A stretch of DNA of 64,000 bases, taken from Nostoc sp. FACHB-152. GTDB taxonomy: Bacteria > Cyanobacteriota > Cyanobacteriia > Cyanobacteriales > Nostocaceae. Under the pieces are notes generated by a model that was not told the DNA's origin, did no database searches, and was given only the letters and a program-made list of their open reading frames with translations. Numbering within the stretch: the first letter of the stretch is position 1; the number at the start of each line of letters is the position of its first letter. The translations under genes were made by a program, and so were the position numbers. Positions 9,356 through 19,854 of this stretch are shown here, piece after piece. The stretch covers positions 120,730 through 184,729 of the forward strand of contig NZ_JACJRV010000009.1 of NCBI RefSeq assembly GCF_014697475.1, read 5' to 3'.

Positions 9356-10732
9356 TTAGCTTGATTGCTTAACTTGCGGTGTTGCTACTATCCGCATTCC
9401 GGCTGGCGCAGCTAAAGTTAAACCACGACGCACAGGCCGCACAGGGCGTTTTTTAACTAAAGACAACTGAAACTGAGACAGAATAGTTGCTAAAGCAATT
9501 TTCATTTCATATTGGGCAAACGCCAAACCAATACAACGGCGATTTCCACCACCAAAAGGTATATATTCGTATGGGGAGAATTGCCTTTCTAAAAAGCGTT
9601 CTGGTTGGAATAAGTTCGGCTGTGGGTAAACTTCTTCTCGATGGTGCGCTAAATAAATACTAGGGATGATGAGTGTTCCTTTGGGTAACTTGTAACCCAT
9701 AATTTCAATTGGTGATTTGGCTACTCTAAAAAAAGCAGTCGGTACAATTGGATATATCCGCAAAGTTTCTTGGCAAACTGCTGTTAAATAAGGTAATTTG
9801 GCAATCTGAGTTGGTTCTGGGTTAACTCCTAGGGTATGCAATTCTTGGAGTAACTTTTCGCGGACTTCTGGTAACCGGTCAAGCCAATAAAAAGCCCAAG
9901 TTAATGCAGAAGCGGTAGTTTCATGTCCTGCAACCAACATTGTCATTAACTCATCGCGTAATTGGGCATCGGACATTGGCTGACCGTCATCATAACGGGC
10001 AGAAATCAATAAACTCAGGATATCTTGGCGATGCTGCCCAGATTCAGCCCGGCGTTCTTGAATTAAGCCATAAATTAGGTGATCAATTTGTTTTAGTTGG
10101 CGTGTAACCTTACCCCAAGGACTCCATGCACCCCAATCTTTTTGCAGAAAGCGAAAAATAATAGCAGCAGACATCAAAGGCGAACCCATGATTTCTAACA
10201 CAGAAGTTAGTAATTGGCGCAGTTGTTGAAACGTTGTTCCTTCATCTACACCAAACACGACTCGCAAGATGACACGCATCGTGATTTCTTGCATAGAGGC
10301 GCGGATATTGAAGGGCTTACCTATCACCCACTCATTGCTAACTTGTTGGGTGATGTCCTGGATAGTTTGACCATAAGCGCGCATTCTCTCGCCATGAAAA
10401 GGCGGCGTGAGTAATTGCCTTTGGCGTTGGTGGCGATCGCCATCTAGTAAAATGAGCGAATTATCACCAAGCAAAAATCTTAAACTTTGGTTTCCTCTAC
10501 CAGCCTCAAAATAACTGGGATCAGCCGTAAAAATTTCTTCTAGTGCTTGGGGATGGCTGAAATAAACTAATTGGTTTTCCCTGTTTCCCCAAATCGTGAA
10601 GTTGTCGCCGTAAACTTGGGCAAAATCTTCGACATACTCTATTGGTTGAGCAATAAACTTAATTACTCTTCGCCAGTAAGGAACTCTTGGCCCATCAGGC
10701 AAACTGTAAGTGACTGTCATATAATCTTGCAA
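9356..10732 (-). CDS. Cytochrome P450 (CYP110-like)
   Basis: This 458-residue cytochrome P450 has all core motifs: the I-helix oxygen-binding AGHETTA (about 268-274), the K-helix ExxR (ETLRI, about 324), and the heme-binding loop FGGGNRRCIG with the cysteine ligand at residue 400. It lacks an N-terminal membrane anchor, so it is soluble. Sequence style and host suggest the cyanobacterial CYP110 family, whose characterised members hydroxylate fatty acids or terpenes. The subfamily is my inference. No redox partner gene is adjacent. It is divergent from the ParA gene across a 199-base gap. Confidence 0.9.
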   Translation of the reverse strand: MQDYMTVTYSLPDGPRVPYWRRVIKFIAQPIEYVEDFAQVYGDNFTIWGNRENQLVYFSHPQALEEIFTADPSYFEAGRGNQSLRFLLGDNSLILLDGDRHQRQRQLLTPPFHGERMRAYGQTIQDITQQVSNEWVIGKPFNIRASMQEITMRVILRVVFGVDEGTTFQQLRQLLTSVLEIMGSPLMSAAIIFRFLQKDWGAWSPWGKVTRQLKQIDHLIYGLIQERRAESGQHRQDILSLLISARYDDGQPMSDAQLRDELMTMLVAGHETTASALTWAFYWLDRLPEVREKLLQELHTLGVNPEPTQIAKLPYLTAVCQETLRIYPIVPTAFFRVAKSPIEIMGYKLPKGTLIIPSIYLAHHREEVYPQPNLFQPERFLERQFSPYEYIPFGGGNRRCIGLAFAQYEMKIALATILSQFQLSLVKKRPVRPVRRGLTLAAPAGMRIVATPQVKQSS

Positions 10733-10931
10733 GAGTTAAGAATTACTCATTTTTATTGTTGCGAGTTTTTCTGTGACTGTGGGCCACGCAAAGCGGTATA
10801 TTTTTGTATGGCAGGAATAAAAAGCCAAAGCAATTTAAACAAGAATGCGACAAATGGATTTATAGAAGCCATACACTGAAAGCAATTTCCCATCCCAAAT
10901 CTAAAATCCAAAATCCAAAATTGTATAAGAA

Positions 10932-11562
10932 GTGCCAAAAATCGTCGCTATCCTCAACGGTAAAGGAGGAGTCGGCAAAACGACTACCTCAATTAATTTA
11001 GCTGCACAGTTTGCCAAGCAAAAGAAAGTGCTGCTGGTAGATGCAGATATTCAAGGTTCTGCCAGCTGGTGGTTTGGACGCAATGATAAAGACATGGGAT
11101 TTGATTTATCCCAAGAGACAGATCCTCAACTTTTAGGAAATTTACGCAAAATAAAAGGTTACGATTTAGTTGTAGTAGATACGCCTCCGGCGCTGCACTC
11201 TGAAGCATTAGCAACAGTAGTAGCGATCGCAGATTATATAGTTTTACCTACACCCCCAGCCGCAATGGATCTAGCTGTTCTCATTGACACAGTTAAATCA
11301 GCAGTCGTCCCTACAGGAGTTCCCCATCGTGTACTCTTAACTAAAGTCGATGCGCGGAGTATTGGTGAAGCTATGGAAGCGCAAAACACTATCCAAAAGC
11401 TAGGGATTCCTGTTTGCAAAGGCTTCATCCGTACCTATAAAGCTCACGAACGAGCCGCACTAGAGGGTGTAGCAATTAATCAATGGCGAGGAAAGAATGC
11501 TTGGGAGGCGGAATCAGACTACCGCCGCGTGGCTGATGAACTACAGCGTGATTGGAGAAAAT
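10932..11562 (+). CDS. ParA/MinD-family ATPase, candidate carboxysome-positioning McdA
   Basis: The 210-residue protein is a compact ParA-type ATPase. It has the deviant Walker A motif GKGGVGKTT at residues 10-18 with the signature lysine K11 and catalytic K16, Walker A' [11 protein letters not shown], and Walker B VVVDTPPA. There is no N-terminal helix-turn-helix, so it is a ParA of the small, non-autoregulating type. The start is GTG. The downstream coiled-coil gene overlaps its stop codon, giving a ParA-plus-partner pair. Because the partner shows features of McdB, I suggest the pair is a type 2 McdAB carboxysome-distribution system. A plasmid-like or general cargo-positioning ParA is the alternative. 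Confidence 0.8.
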
Positions 11563-11563
11563 A

Positions 11564-12148
11564 ATGGCTAGGAAACAAAATCTTTCCGACTTAATTCAAG
11601 AAGAAGCACAAAAATTAACACCAAACAGTGCAAAAGATGAAGGTGCAATTGAAGTCCCGGCTGTGCCAGTTGTTGAACAAACAACTGCAACAGAAGAAGA
11701 CTCAGTAACAGAAACATCTGCTAAACGTAATACCCCTACCAAAGCAGACTTAGAAGCTACTATTAAAGATTTACAAACAACTTTAGAACAAAATCAGGCA
11801 ACCGAAAAAGCTCTCCAAAAACAAATTAAAAATTTACAATCTACTTTATCCGCAGAGCAAGCATCGCTAGAACGCATCACAAAGGAACTTGAGGAAACCA
11901 AAAAAACAGCACTCCACCTTGCAGAAGCTAATTCCAAATTAATAGAAGAAAATAAAGCTTTGCAACAACCAAAGGCAAGTATTGTTAAACAGCAGCCAAA
12001 GGAAAGTTATAAGCCAGTAGTTGATTACAGAAAATCCCACCGTTCACCAGATGATTACAGAAAATCTCACCTTTCACCAGACATACTACCCAATATGCCA
12101 GAAGAAACCAAAGATGATTTCGCTGCAAATACTTGGTTGTATGACTAA
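11564..12148 (+). CDS. Coiled-coil partner of ParA, candidate McdB
   Basis: The start is the ATG overlapping the parA stop (TAATG), giving 194 residues. An in-frame TTG four codons upstream is less likely. The N-terminal third is charged and low-complexity. A coiled coil spans about 60-140 (KALQKQIKNLQSTLSAEQ and similar). A direct repeat, DYRKSH(R/L)SPD, occurs twice near 160-180. The chain ends with a tryptophan four residues from the C terminus (NTWLYD). Published cyanobacterial McdB proteins are small, largely disordered, often coiled-coil and carry an invariant C-terminal tryptophan, which fits. I cannot verify homology without a search, and ParB-like adaptors of other cargo remain possible. 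Confidence 0.65.
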   Translation: MARKQNLSDLIQEEAQKLTPNSAKDEGAIEVPAVPVVEQTTATEEDSVTETSAKRNTPTKADLEATIKDLQTTLEQNQATEKALQKQIKNLQSTLSAEQASLERITKELEETKKTALHLAEANSKLIEENKALQQPKASIVKQQPKESYKPVVDYRKSHRSPDDYRKSHLSPDILPNMPEETKDDFAANTWLYD

Positions 12149-12154
12149 GAGGAG

Positions 12155-12245
12155 GCAGGGGTTAGAAGGCAGAAGGCAGAAGGTTTTTATTTAATCAAGT
12201 AGTCCAGTAGGGTGTGTTAGGGCGTTAGCCTAACGCACCTCATAC
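12155..12245. repeat. Spacer repeats: GAAGGCA units and a GCGTTAG-C-CTAACGC palindrome
   Basis: The 240-base gap before pheT holds AGAAGGC heptamers (near 12167-12183) and a palindrome GCGTTAGCCTAACGC (near 12221-12235) inside a longer ggtgtgttag...cgcacc element. Both are repeat types seen in filamentous cyanobacterial spacers. Confidence 0.6.
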
Positions 12246-12388
12246 TATCTAGATTTATAGTCATAGTTTTTAAGTGCAACGTAGTAGGATCGTTCAAGTG
12301 AATGGGTTAGCCTGATGCAGTGATGAGCTATCGCAATCAGACACCCTAAAATTGAAGCAAACGACGATTCCTAAAACAAGCACACTCC

Positions 12389-14821
12389 ATGCGTATTTCT
12401 TTGAACTGGCTGCGGGAACTAGTAGAAGTAAAACTAAGCCCAGAAGAATTAGCTCATACCCTGACAATGGCCGGGTTTGAGGTAGAAGATATTGAAGACC
12501 GCCGCACTTGGGCAAATGGCGTTGTTGTGGGGAGAGTGCTTGAGCGTCAACCCCACCCCAACGCTGATAAATTAAGTGTGTGTCAAGTAGATGTCGGTGC
12601 AGATGAGACTTTAAATATTGTCTGCGGTGCATCCAATGTCCGGGCAGATATTTACGTCCCAGTCGCCACTGTCGGCACATATTTACCTAACATCGATTTA
12701 AAAATTAAACCTGCAAAATTGCGCGGTGTCCCTTCTCAGGGGATGATTTGTTCTTTAAAAGAACTCGGTTTGCCTAGCGATGTTGACGGAATTCATATTT
12801 TTCCTGGGGAAAATCTGCCAGTGGGTAGTGATGTCCGCCCGTTGTTGGGTTTAGATGATGTAATTTTAGATGTTACGGCTACTGCTAACCGCGCTGATGC
12901 TTTAAGTATGGTAGGCATAGCACGGGAAGTAGCAGCATTAACTGGTGGTAAGCTGAGTATTCCTGAACCTGGGGAAGTCGCAGTAACTCAAAATGCAGGT
13001 AAGTTAGCTTTAAAAATTTCCGATACTCAAGCTTGTCCGGCTTACATTGGTACAGTAATTGAACAGGTAAAAATCGCCCCTTCTCCTGACTGGTTGCAAC
13101 AACGCTTGCGGGCTGCGGGTGTACGCCCAATTAGTAATGTAGTTGATATTACTAACTATGTATTGTTGGAATGGGGACAACCATTACACGCCTTTGACAA
13201 AGACCGTTTACAAGCTGTTGCTGGTAATGGCAATTTCATCGGTGTGCGTTTTGCTAATCAAGGAGAAACCCTAAAAACCTTAGATGGGCAAACCCGCACC
13301 CTAACAACACAGAATTTGTTAATCACAGCTAACGATAAACCTATAGCTTTAGCAGGAGTCATGGGGGGAGAAGAAACCGAAGTCCATGACGGTTCGCAAA
13401 ACTTAGTTTTAGAAGCAGCGTTGTTTGATTCTGTTGCTATTCGTCGTTCATCCCGGAGTGTGGGGTTACGCAGTGAAGCTTCCGGGAGATACGAACGAGG
13501 CGTGAACCGCGCAGAATTAGAAATCGCTTGTCGTCGCGCTTTAGCTTTAATTAGCGAATTAGCTAACGGTGTCATTGTTCATCAAGAAATTGCCGATACT
13601 CGTCCCGACCCTGCAACCTGGAGTCGTTCAATTTCACTGCGTTTAGATAGAGTAAATGAGGTGCTAGGGCCAATTGATTTAGGTGAAGACACAGGCGAAT
13701 TACAAGCAAGCGATGTTGAGCGTATTTTAACCGCCTTGGGATGTCAGCTAACACCATCGGGAGAACGCACTTGGAATGTATCTGTCCCTCCCTATCGTTA
13801 CCGCGACTTAGAACGGGAAATTGATTTAATTGAAGAAATTGCCCGCCTTTACGGCTATGACAATTTCTGTGATACATTACCCCACAAATCGGAAGCTGGC
13901 TATCTCCCAATAGACCAAGAATTGCTGCGGAAGTTACGCGCTTCGCTACGGGCAGAAGGTTTAACAGAATTAATTCACTATTCTTTGGTGAAACCAGGAA
14001 GCGATCGCCAGATAGTATTAAGTAACCCCTTATTTACAGAATATTCGGCATTACGCACCGATTTAATTGCTGGGTTGATTGATGCTTTTCAATACAATTT
14101 AGAACAAGGTAACGGTTCTCTTAACGGCTTTGAGACAGGACGAATTTTCTGGCAAGAAGAAGACGGTTTGCAAGAAGCTGATGCGATCGCTGGTATCTTA
14201 GGAGGAGACAGAAACCTCGGCAAGTGGTCAAAAGGTGGACGCGAACAACCGATGACTTGGTTTGAAGCCAAAGGTATTCTCGAAAGCGTCTTTCAGCAAT
14301 TGGGCATACAAGTAGAATATCAACCCGATTGTCGTGATGAGCGTTTACATCCCGGACGCACCGCTTCTCTGTGGATAGGTGGAAACAGACTGGGTGTATT
14401 TGGACAACTGCATCCCCAACTGCGCCAAGACAAAGGCTTACCAGACTCAGTGTACCTATTTCAGTTGGATTTAGATGTGCTGTTGGATGCTTTAGATCAA
14501 GATGAAGTTCTGATTCCGACATTCAAACCTTATTCTACTTATCCAGCGAGTGATCGCGATATTGCCTTTTTCGCCCCAGTGAAAATTTCTGTCTCAGAAA
14601 TTGAAAAAGCCATTACCAAAGCAGGTAAGGGCTTACTGGAATCTGTAGAAATCTTTGATGAATATCGCGGCGAAAACGTCCCTCAAGGACAACGAAGTTT
14701 AGCCTTTCGTCTAGTATATCGGGCAAGCGATCGCACCCTCACCGATGCCGAGGTTGAACCTGTACATAACAAAGTTCGGGAAGCCTTAGTAGAAAAATTC
14801 GGTGTTAACTTGAGAAGTTAA
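12389..14821 (+). CDS. pheT: Phenylalanine-tRNA ligase beta subunit
   Basis: The 810-residue protein is a full-length bacterial PheRS beta chain. It starts with [12 protein letters not shown] and has the EMAP/OB tRNA-binding domain ([19 protein letters not shown], about 40-150), the B3/B4 editing domain (about 210-370, with [16 protein letters not shown]), B5 (about 400-490, [22 protein letters not shown]), the catalytic-like core (to about 700), and the C-terminal anticodon-binding FDX-ACB fold ([11 protein letters not shown], about 715-810). With PheS it attaches phenylalanine to tRNA-Phe in the cytoplasm. No pheS is adjacent, which is common in cyanobacteria. It converges on the downstream lipoprotein gene. 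Confidence 0.97.
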   Translation: MRISLNWLRELVEVKLSPEELAHTLTMAGFEVEDIEDRRTWANGVVVGRVLERQPHPNADKLSVCQVDVGADETLNIVCGASNVRADIYVPVATVGTYLPNIDLKIKPAKLRGVPSQGMICSLKELGLPSDVDGIHIFPGENLPVGSDVRPLLGLDDVILDVTATANRADALSMVGIAREVAALTGGKLSIPEPGEVAVTQNAGKLALKISDTQACPAYIGTVIEQVKIAPSPDWLQQRLRAAGVRPISNVVDITNYVLLEWGQPLHAFDKDRLQAVAGNGNFIGVRFANQGETLKTLDGQTRTLTTQNLLITANDKPIALAGVMGGEETEVHDGSQNLVLEAALFDSVAIRRSSRSVGLRSEASGRYERGVNRAELEIACRRALALISELANGVIVHQEIADTRPDPATWSRSISLRLDRVNEVLGPIDLGEDTGELQASDVERILTALGCQLTPSGERTWNVSVPPYRYRDLEREIDLIEEIARLYGYDNFCDTLPHKSEAGYLPIDQELLRKLRASLRAEGLTELIHYSLVKPGSDRQIVLSNPLFTEYSALRTDLIAGLIDAFQYNLEQGNGSLNGFETGRIFWQEEDGLQEADAIAGILGGDRNLGKWSKGGREQPMTWFEAKGILESVFQQLGIQVEYQPDCRDERLHPGRTASLWIGGNRLGVFGQLHPQLRQDKGLPDSVYLFQLDLDVLLDALDQDEVLIPTFKPYSTYPASDRDIAFFAPVKISVSEIEKAITKAGKGLLESVEIFDEYRGENVPQGQRSLAFRLVYRASDRTLTDAEVEPVHNKVREALVEKFGVNLRS

Positions 14822-14838
14822 ATTCCACACACCACCCT

Positions 14839-14867
14839 GTAGAGACGTAGCATTGCTACGTCTCTAC
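14839..14867. repeat. 29-bp perfect palindrome (copy 1)
   Basis: Fourteen-base arms (GTAGAGACGTAGCA and its exact complement) flank a single central T. The identical 29-mer recurs at 54291-54319. Both copies lie between convergent genes. Here the right arm supplies the TAG stop codon of the minus-strand lipoprotein gene. Confidence 0.9.
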
Positions 14868-15718
14868 TGAACTACTAATACAGGTTTATTCCGATACTTT
14901 GCTTGTAGCTGCTGCTGTAAATTTGCATCCCAATTTAGTTGATAATCTCTTCGTAAATCAGCGATTACCATTGGACGCAATACCCCTGTAACAGTTACTT
15001 TCTCACCCTGCGTAACTTTTACTTGTGGCTGTGTATGTAATACCAGTAAGTCTTCGCCACCTAGTAATTTGTCTTCATCTAAGGTGTAGGCGATGGGGCT
15101 ATTAATATTTTCAACTTCACCTGTGACTGTTAGCGTCTTCCCATAATATTGGCTGGGGTTAGTAGTCAGTTCACCAGGCACAGGAGATAAAGCTAATGAC
15201 TTCGCGACAATCACAGGTTGGTTATTATAGTTTCTGTAATAGTCTGGTTGCAAGTCTAAATTATAATCTTGATTAACTTGTGCTAAATCAAATCTGCGAA
15301 CTTGTCCAGTGATTTGAATTGGTATTTCATTTGTACTCGGCAATGTAAAAGGTTGCCCAGTAGCATTAATAATTAAAATATCTTTATCCTCAATTAATTT
15401 TTCGTCCCTTACAGTAAAACTTGTAGGGCCAATTAATCTAATTGGTTTAGTTCTAATAGTGACGTTTTTACCAATAAGTTGGTCTGTTTTATCTTTTACT
15501 TCTTCAACTTCATCATCTACTACTTCTCTACTCACTTGGTTTTTTAATTGTTGTTGTGTTGCTGGAGTAATAGCCTGTGGTTCGCCATAGCCGCACCCAG
15601 GAAGGAGGATTGTGATTAAAGCTAAAGCGAGCGCACCTTTTGCCCCACTCAGCTTTTGTACCCAAATACCATAATTTTTGTAATTTATATTCACAATCAA
15701 TACTCTCCATTTCTTCAC
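14864..15718 (-). CDS. Lipoprotein with duplicated OB-like domain, unknown function
   Basis: The 284-residue protein starts at GTG and has a basic-hydrophobic leader ending in the lipobox LLPGC (cysteine near residue 42), so it is probably lipid-anchored at a membrane surface. The mature part contains two related units of about 90-100 residues. Each opens G K-x-(V/L)-T-(I/V) and contains DE-KL-(I/L) with ED-(I/L)-L-(I/V), and each ends with a D-Y-x-L-(D/N) ... Y-R-N ... P-V-(I/L)-V pattern. This points to an internal duplication of a small beta-barrel. I do not recognise the family by name. A weaker possibility is a bacterial OB-fold (BOF) type protein. Its stop codon lies inside the palindrome at 14839-14867. 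Confidence 0.7.
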   Translation of the reverse strand: MKKWRVLIVNINYKNYGIWVQKLSGAKGALALALITILLPGCGYGEPQAITPATQQQLKNQVSREVVDDEVEEVKDKTDQLIGKNVTIRTKPIRLIGPTSFTVRDEKLIEDKDILIINATGQPFTLPSTNEIPIQITGQVRRFDLAQVNQDYNLDLQPDYYRNYNNQPVIVAKSLALSPVPGELTTNPSQYYGKTLTVTGEVENINSPIAYTLDEDKLLGGEDLLVLHTQPQVKVTQGEKVTVTGVLRPMVIADLRRDYQLNWDANLQQQLQAKYRNKPVLVVQ

Positions 15719-16003
15719 AGTTAAAAATTTCAGGAATATATTTATTTGGCTACAACCTGCTTAGTTGTAACCAAATGTGTTTAAAATTTAGTTTTAAAAT
15801 CAAATTAATAAACTAATTAACTTGTATTATTAGCTTATAAATTTAAAATAAATTTTTCTTCTATCTTTTGAATAATTTTTGTCCTCTAACTAGAGAAAGA
15901 TAGTTAGGTTTTGAGGTAGAAGGCAGGATGTATAAACTTTATGTATCTAATTTTGCATTCTGCCTTTTCACCTCACTACCTCCGTGTACCTTTGCTTTAA
16001 AAA

Positions 16004-17011
<1,008 letters not shown>

Positions 17012-17099
17012 GACTCTTTCCTCCTGGCTGAGATGCACATTCTTTTGCAACTTTACCGTAATCAGGAGGATACAGAAACTATCTATAGCACGGAAGAGG

Positions 17100-17275
17100 T
17101 GAGCAAGCCCCGTTGGGGCGGGGTGTAGGGTGTAGAGAAAGCCCAATGAAGGGTGGGAAACATACGCCCCGTACTTTAGGACGATTGCACTATGCAAGCT
17201 TTTAAGCCCCGACCAATGCCGTCTTCTCCCCTGCACCCTACCCCCTACACCCCACACCCTTCTTTTTGACAGAGT
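17100..17275. repeat. Imperfect inverted repeat of GGGGTGTAGGGTGTAG words
   Basis: The left side (near 17107-17138) reads gccccgttggggcggggtgtagggtgtag. The right side (near 17224-17262) has the complementary words ctgcaccctaccccctacaccccacaccc. A similar arrangement recurs at 22626-22765. These are dispersed repeat elements that probably form large hairpins between genes. Confidence 0.7.
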
Positions 17276-17366
17276 TAAGAGTCTTTTAGGGCTATTGCTA
17301 TATAAGTTCAGACGAGAAATTAGAGTTTCGTTAAAATCAGGATGTTTACTTATTTGCAGTCAAGTT

Positions 17367-17738
17367 GTGGCTACTGTATCTTGTCCGCGCTGCCATCAAT
17401 CAGTTGATAGCCAGGCTATTACTTGTCCCCATTGCCGGACAACCCTGAAAGCCTTTGGTCATCCTGGTATACCATTACACCGTGCTACTGGGGATGAATA
17501 TTTGTGCGATCGCTGCACTTACCATATTGATGATACCTGTAACTTTCCGCAGCGTCCCTACGCCAAAGATTGTACCCTTTATCAAAATATAGAAGAACAC
17601 AAATTACAGCAACAACAGCAACTTCATAACAACAGTTATGAAATAACTGTAAAAAGCTGGATAAAACGCAATCAAGGTTTGCTATTGTTTTTAGGTTTAT
17701 TAGTTATTTGTTTAATCATCGCTTTAGCAACAACTTAA
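17367..17738 (+). CDS. Zinc-ribbon protein with C-terminal membrane anchor
   Basis: The likely start is GTG 17367 (giving MATVSCPRCHQ), 123 residues. An upstream in-frame TTG at 17295 would add an unconvincing leader. A first zinc ribbon is formed by CPRC ... CPHC (about 6-24). A second cysteine cluster (CDRCTYHIDDTCNF ... DCTLY, about 48-75) may bind another metal. A basic linker leads to a single transmembrane helix at the C terminus (LLLFLGLLVICLIIALA). The gene faces away from the oxidoreductase. Its role is unknown. Small zinc-ribbon membrane proteins of this type are common in cyanobacteria. Confidence 0.75.
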   Translation: MATVSCPRCHQSVDSQAITCPHCRTTLKAFGHPGIPLHRATGDEYLCDRCTYHIDDTCNFPQRPYAKDCTLYQNIEEHKLQQQQQLHNNSYEITVKSWIKRNQGLLLFLGLLVICLIIALATT

Positions 17739-17840
17739 ACTACCAATGTTAGACCTAAATTACGAATAATTCTTTAAAAGTCTTACTCCTCTGTGTTCTC
17801 TGCATCTATGTGGTTCGATATAAAATCTCAAATGGATTGT

Positions 17841-19733
17841 TTACTCAAACAAACCTAAATCAAACCAAAAAGTTGTACCAACTCCCACTTCACTAATTAA
17901 ATGAACCTTACTTCCATGTCTTTCCACGATATTCCTGACAATCGATAAACCCAAACCTGTACCTTCTAAAGTATGAACTCGGTTTTCTACACGGAAGAAG
18001 CGGTCAAAAATTGCCTGTTGGTCTTCTGAGGCGATGCCAATGCCAGTATCAGAAACTTCGATTCGCACTTGCCCAGACGGGTTGTGAGGGCTAGATTTAG
18101 GAGCTAATTGATAAGCACGGATGGCGACTTTGCCGCCAGCTTTCGTAAATTTCAGGGCATTACCTACCAAATTAGCTAATACTTGCAGTAACAAATCATA
18201 GTTACCTTTAACTAGTGGTAAATTCGGGGCAACTTCTTGCAGAAGTTCTATACCTTTATCTTTGGCGTTGAGTTGATAAGTTCGTAATGTCTGTTCAATG
18301 GCTTGGGAAAGATCTACGCCATCAAAGTTGTAACTACGACCAGATTCCAACTTAGATAAGTCTAAAACATCGTTAACCAAGCGAGTCAGGCGATCGGTTT
18401 CATGGTTAACAGTTTTCAGAAAATCTTGTCGTTGGTCTACACTTAAATCTTCGCCGTAGTCATGCAAAGTTTCAATAAAAGATTTGATATTAAATAGTGG
18501 TGTCCGCAGTTCATGAGAAACGTTGCTGATAAATTGGCCTTTAGCTTCGTTAAGTTCTACTTCCCGCGTGATATCTTGCACAGTGATCGCAATGCCTTTA
18601 ATACTTTCGCGTTGCAAGTTAAGAACTGTAGTCAACAAAATTCGCACAGTCCGCTTAGTTGGTTGATTCAGATGAATGCGAAACTCCGCACTTTCGCATT
18701 CACCTGCGGCCATTTCATACAAAGGGCGAGTAATTTCCATTTGTACTGCTGGGGGTAATTGATGTAAAACATTGCTACCTACTACATCATTGCCTTCCCA
18801 GCCAAAAATTCTGCGGGCTGTGGGGTTGACTAAAATTACTTGCATATTGTTGTCAATCAACACCGCACCATCGGCAATGGTAGAAACTAAAGTTTCTAAT
18901 TTGGCTTTTTCTGCTGTTAATTCTTCAATATTTTGTTCTTCATAGCTTTCTAGACGCTCTGCCATATCATTAAAGCTGAGAATTAACTCTCCTAGTTCTC
19001 CTCCTAGGGGTAAGTTAATGCGCTGCTTGAAATTTCCGGTGGCGATTTGTTTCACTCCGACCAGCAATTCTTTAATCGGCTTGGTAATGGTTAAAGCGTT
19101 AATTACACCTGCCAAAATCACCATTACCCAAATTGTGATAAATACGGCAATGGTAACATCGCGGGTGAAATTGGTAGAAATAACTGCTGTCTGGTTGGGA
19201 TTAATCCCAATAGCCAACACACCCAGGTATTTTTGATTGACCACTAACGGCACAAATACATCGGTAACGGCTCCATCTGGGGTCATGTGTTGCCGCACCA
19301 TTGGCTTATCATCATCACCAGGATATTCTTCTGGTAGTTGTATTCGCCGTTCAATAGTCAACAAAGAGTTTTCTACTTCGGGTTCCCAAAACGGAATCCC
19401 AAAAAAGATTTTTCCAGTTTCATCAGCGTAAAGCATATACCTCACACTAGAGGTACTGCTGTAAAACCTTTGGGAAAATTGGGCAACCTCAGTGAGATTA
19501 TTTTCTGCAATGAGGGGGGTAACGTTAGCAGCAAGCAGCAGTCCCAAGTCCCGACCAAAGCGGGTGTCGTTGAGACGGGCATCTTGCTGAATTGTATTCA
19601 CAGCCCAGAAAGTCAGACCACTCATCACCAAAGAAACCACCAAAGTGGCAACAGCTAGAAGCTTAGTTTGGAGGGTGAAATCTGACCACCAATGGGCGAT
19701 CGCTTCTCGGATTGTCTTGAACAAAGCCAGCAT
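17841..19733 (-). CDS. nblS: Sensor histidine kinase NblS (Hik33/DspA)
   Basis: The 630-residue protein has the architecture of cyanobacterial NblS/Hik33/DspA: TM1 (about 25-47), a periplasmic sensor region (about 50-190), TM2 (about 193-215), HAMP (about 216-268), PAS (about 280-390), HisKA with H-box NVSHELRTPLF (about 405) and a HATPase domain with N, G1 (DTGIGI) and G2 (GTGLGL) boxes. NblS is an essential membrane kinase that signals high light, nutrient and cold or osmotic stress, chiefly to the response regulator RpaB. The adjacent upstream purD is a recurrent gene neighbour. An RpaB-type HLR1 site before the hli cluster at 54-55 kb suggests a target in the same window. Confidence 0.93.
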   Translation of the reverse strand: MLALFKTIREAIAHWWSDFTLQTKLLAVATLVVSLVMSGLTFWAVNTIQQDARLNDTRFGRDLGLLLAANVTPLIAENNLTEVAQFSQRFYSSTSSVRYMLYADETGKIFFGIPFWEPEVENSLLTIERRIQLPEEYPGDDDKPMVRQHMTPDGAVTDVFVPLVVNQKYLGVLAIGINPNQTAVISTNFTRDVTIAVFITIWVMVILAGVINALTITKPIKELLVGVKQIATGNFKQRINLPLGGELGELILSFNDMAERLESYEEQNIEELTAEKAKLETLVSTIADGAVLIDNNMQVILVNPTARRIFGWEGNDVVGSNVLHQLPPAVQMEITRPLYEMAAGECESAEFRIHLNQPTKRTVRILLTTVLNLQRESIKGIAITVQDITREVELNEAKGQFISNVSHELRTPLFNIKSFIETLHDYGEDLSVDQRQDFLKTVNHETDRLTRLVNDVLDLSKLESGRSYNFDGVDLSQAIEQTLRTYQLNAKDKGIELLQEVAPNLPLVKGNYDLLLQVLANLVGNALKFTKAGGKVAIRAYQLAPKSSPHNPSGQVRIEVSDTGIGIASEDQQAIFDRFFRVENRVHTLEGTGLGLSIVRNIVERHGSKVHLISEVGVGTTFWFDLGLFE

Positions 19734-19854
19734 TGTAAATAGAGTTGTTAGTAGTTTTGGTTATAAACCCCAACAACTAAAAAATTAACAGTTAATTAGG
19801 TGAACATGGTAGGAATTAGAGGTGCTTAGGCTAGAGGCTAGAGGTTAATACTAT

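Noticed and set aside
10753..10938. Small minus-strand frame with one hydrophobic segment between P450 and ParA genes
   Set aside because: A 39-residue inner start gives a plausible single-span peptide but there is no ribosome-binding site or family match. Support is too weak.
17012..17257. N-terminal extension of the quinone-oxidoreductase-like gene
   Set aside because: The extra 82 codons are translated spacer repeats, while the GTG at 17011 has a strong AGGAGG and matches the family start.
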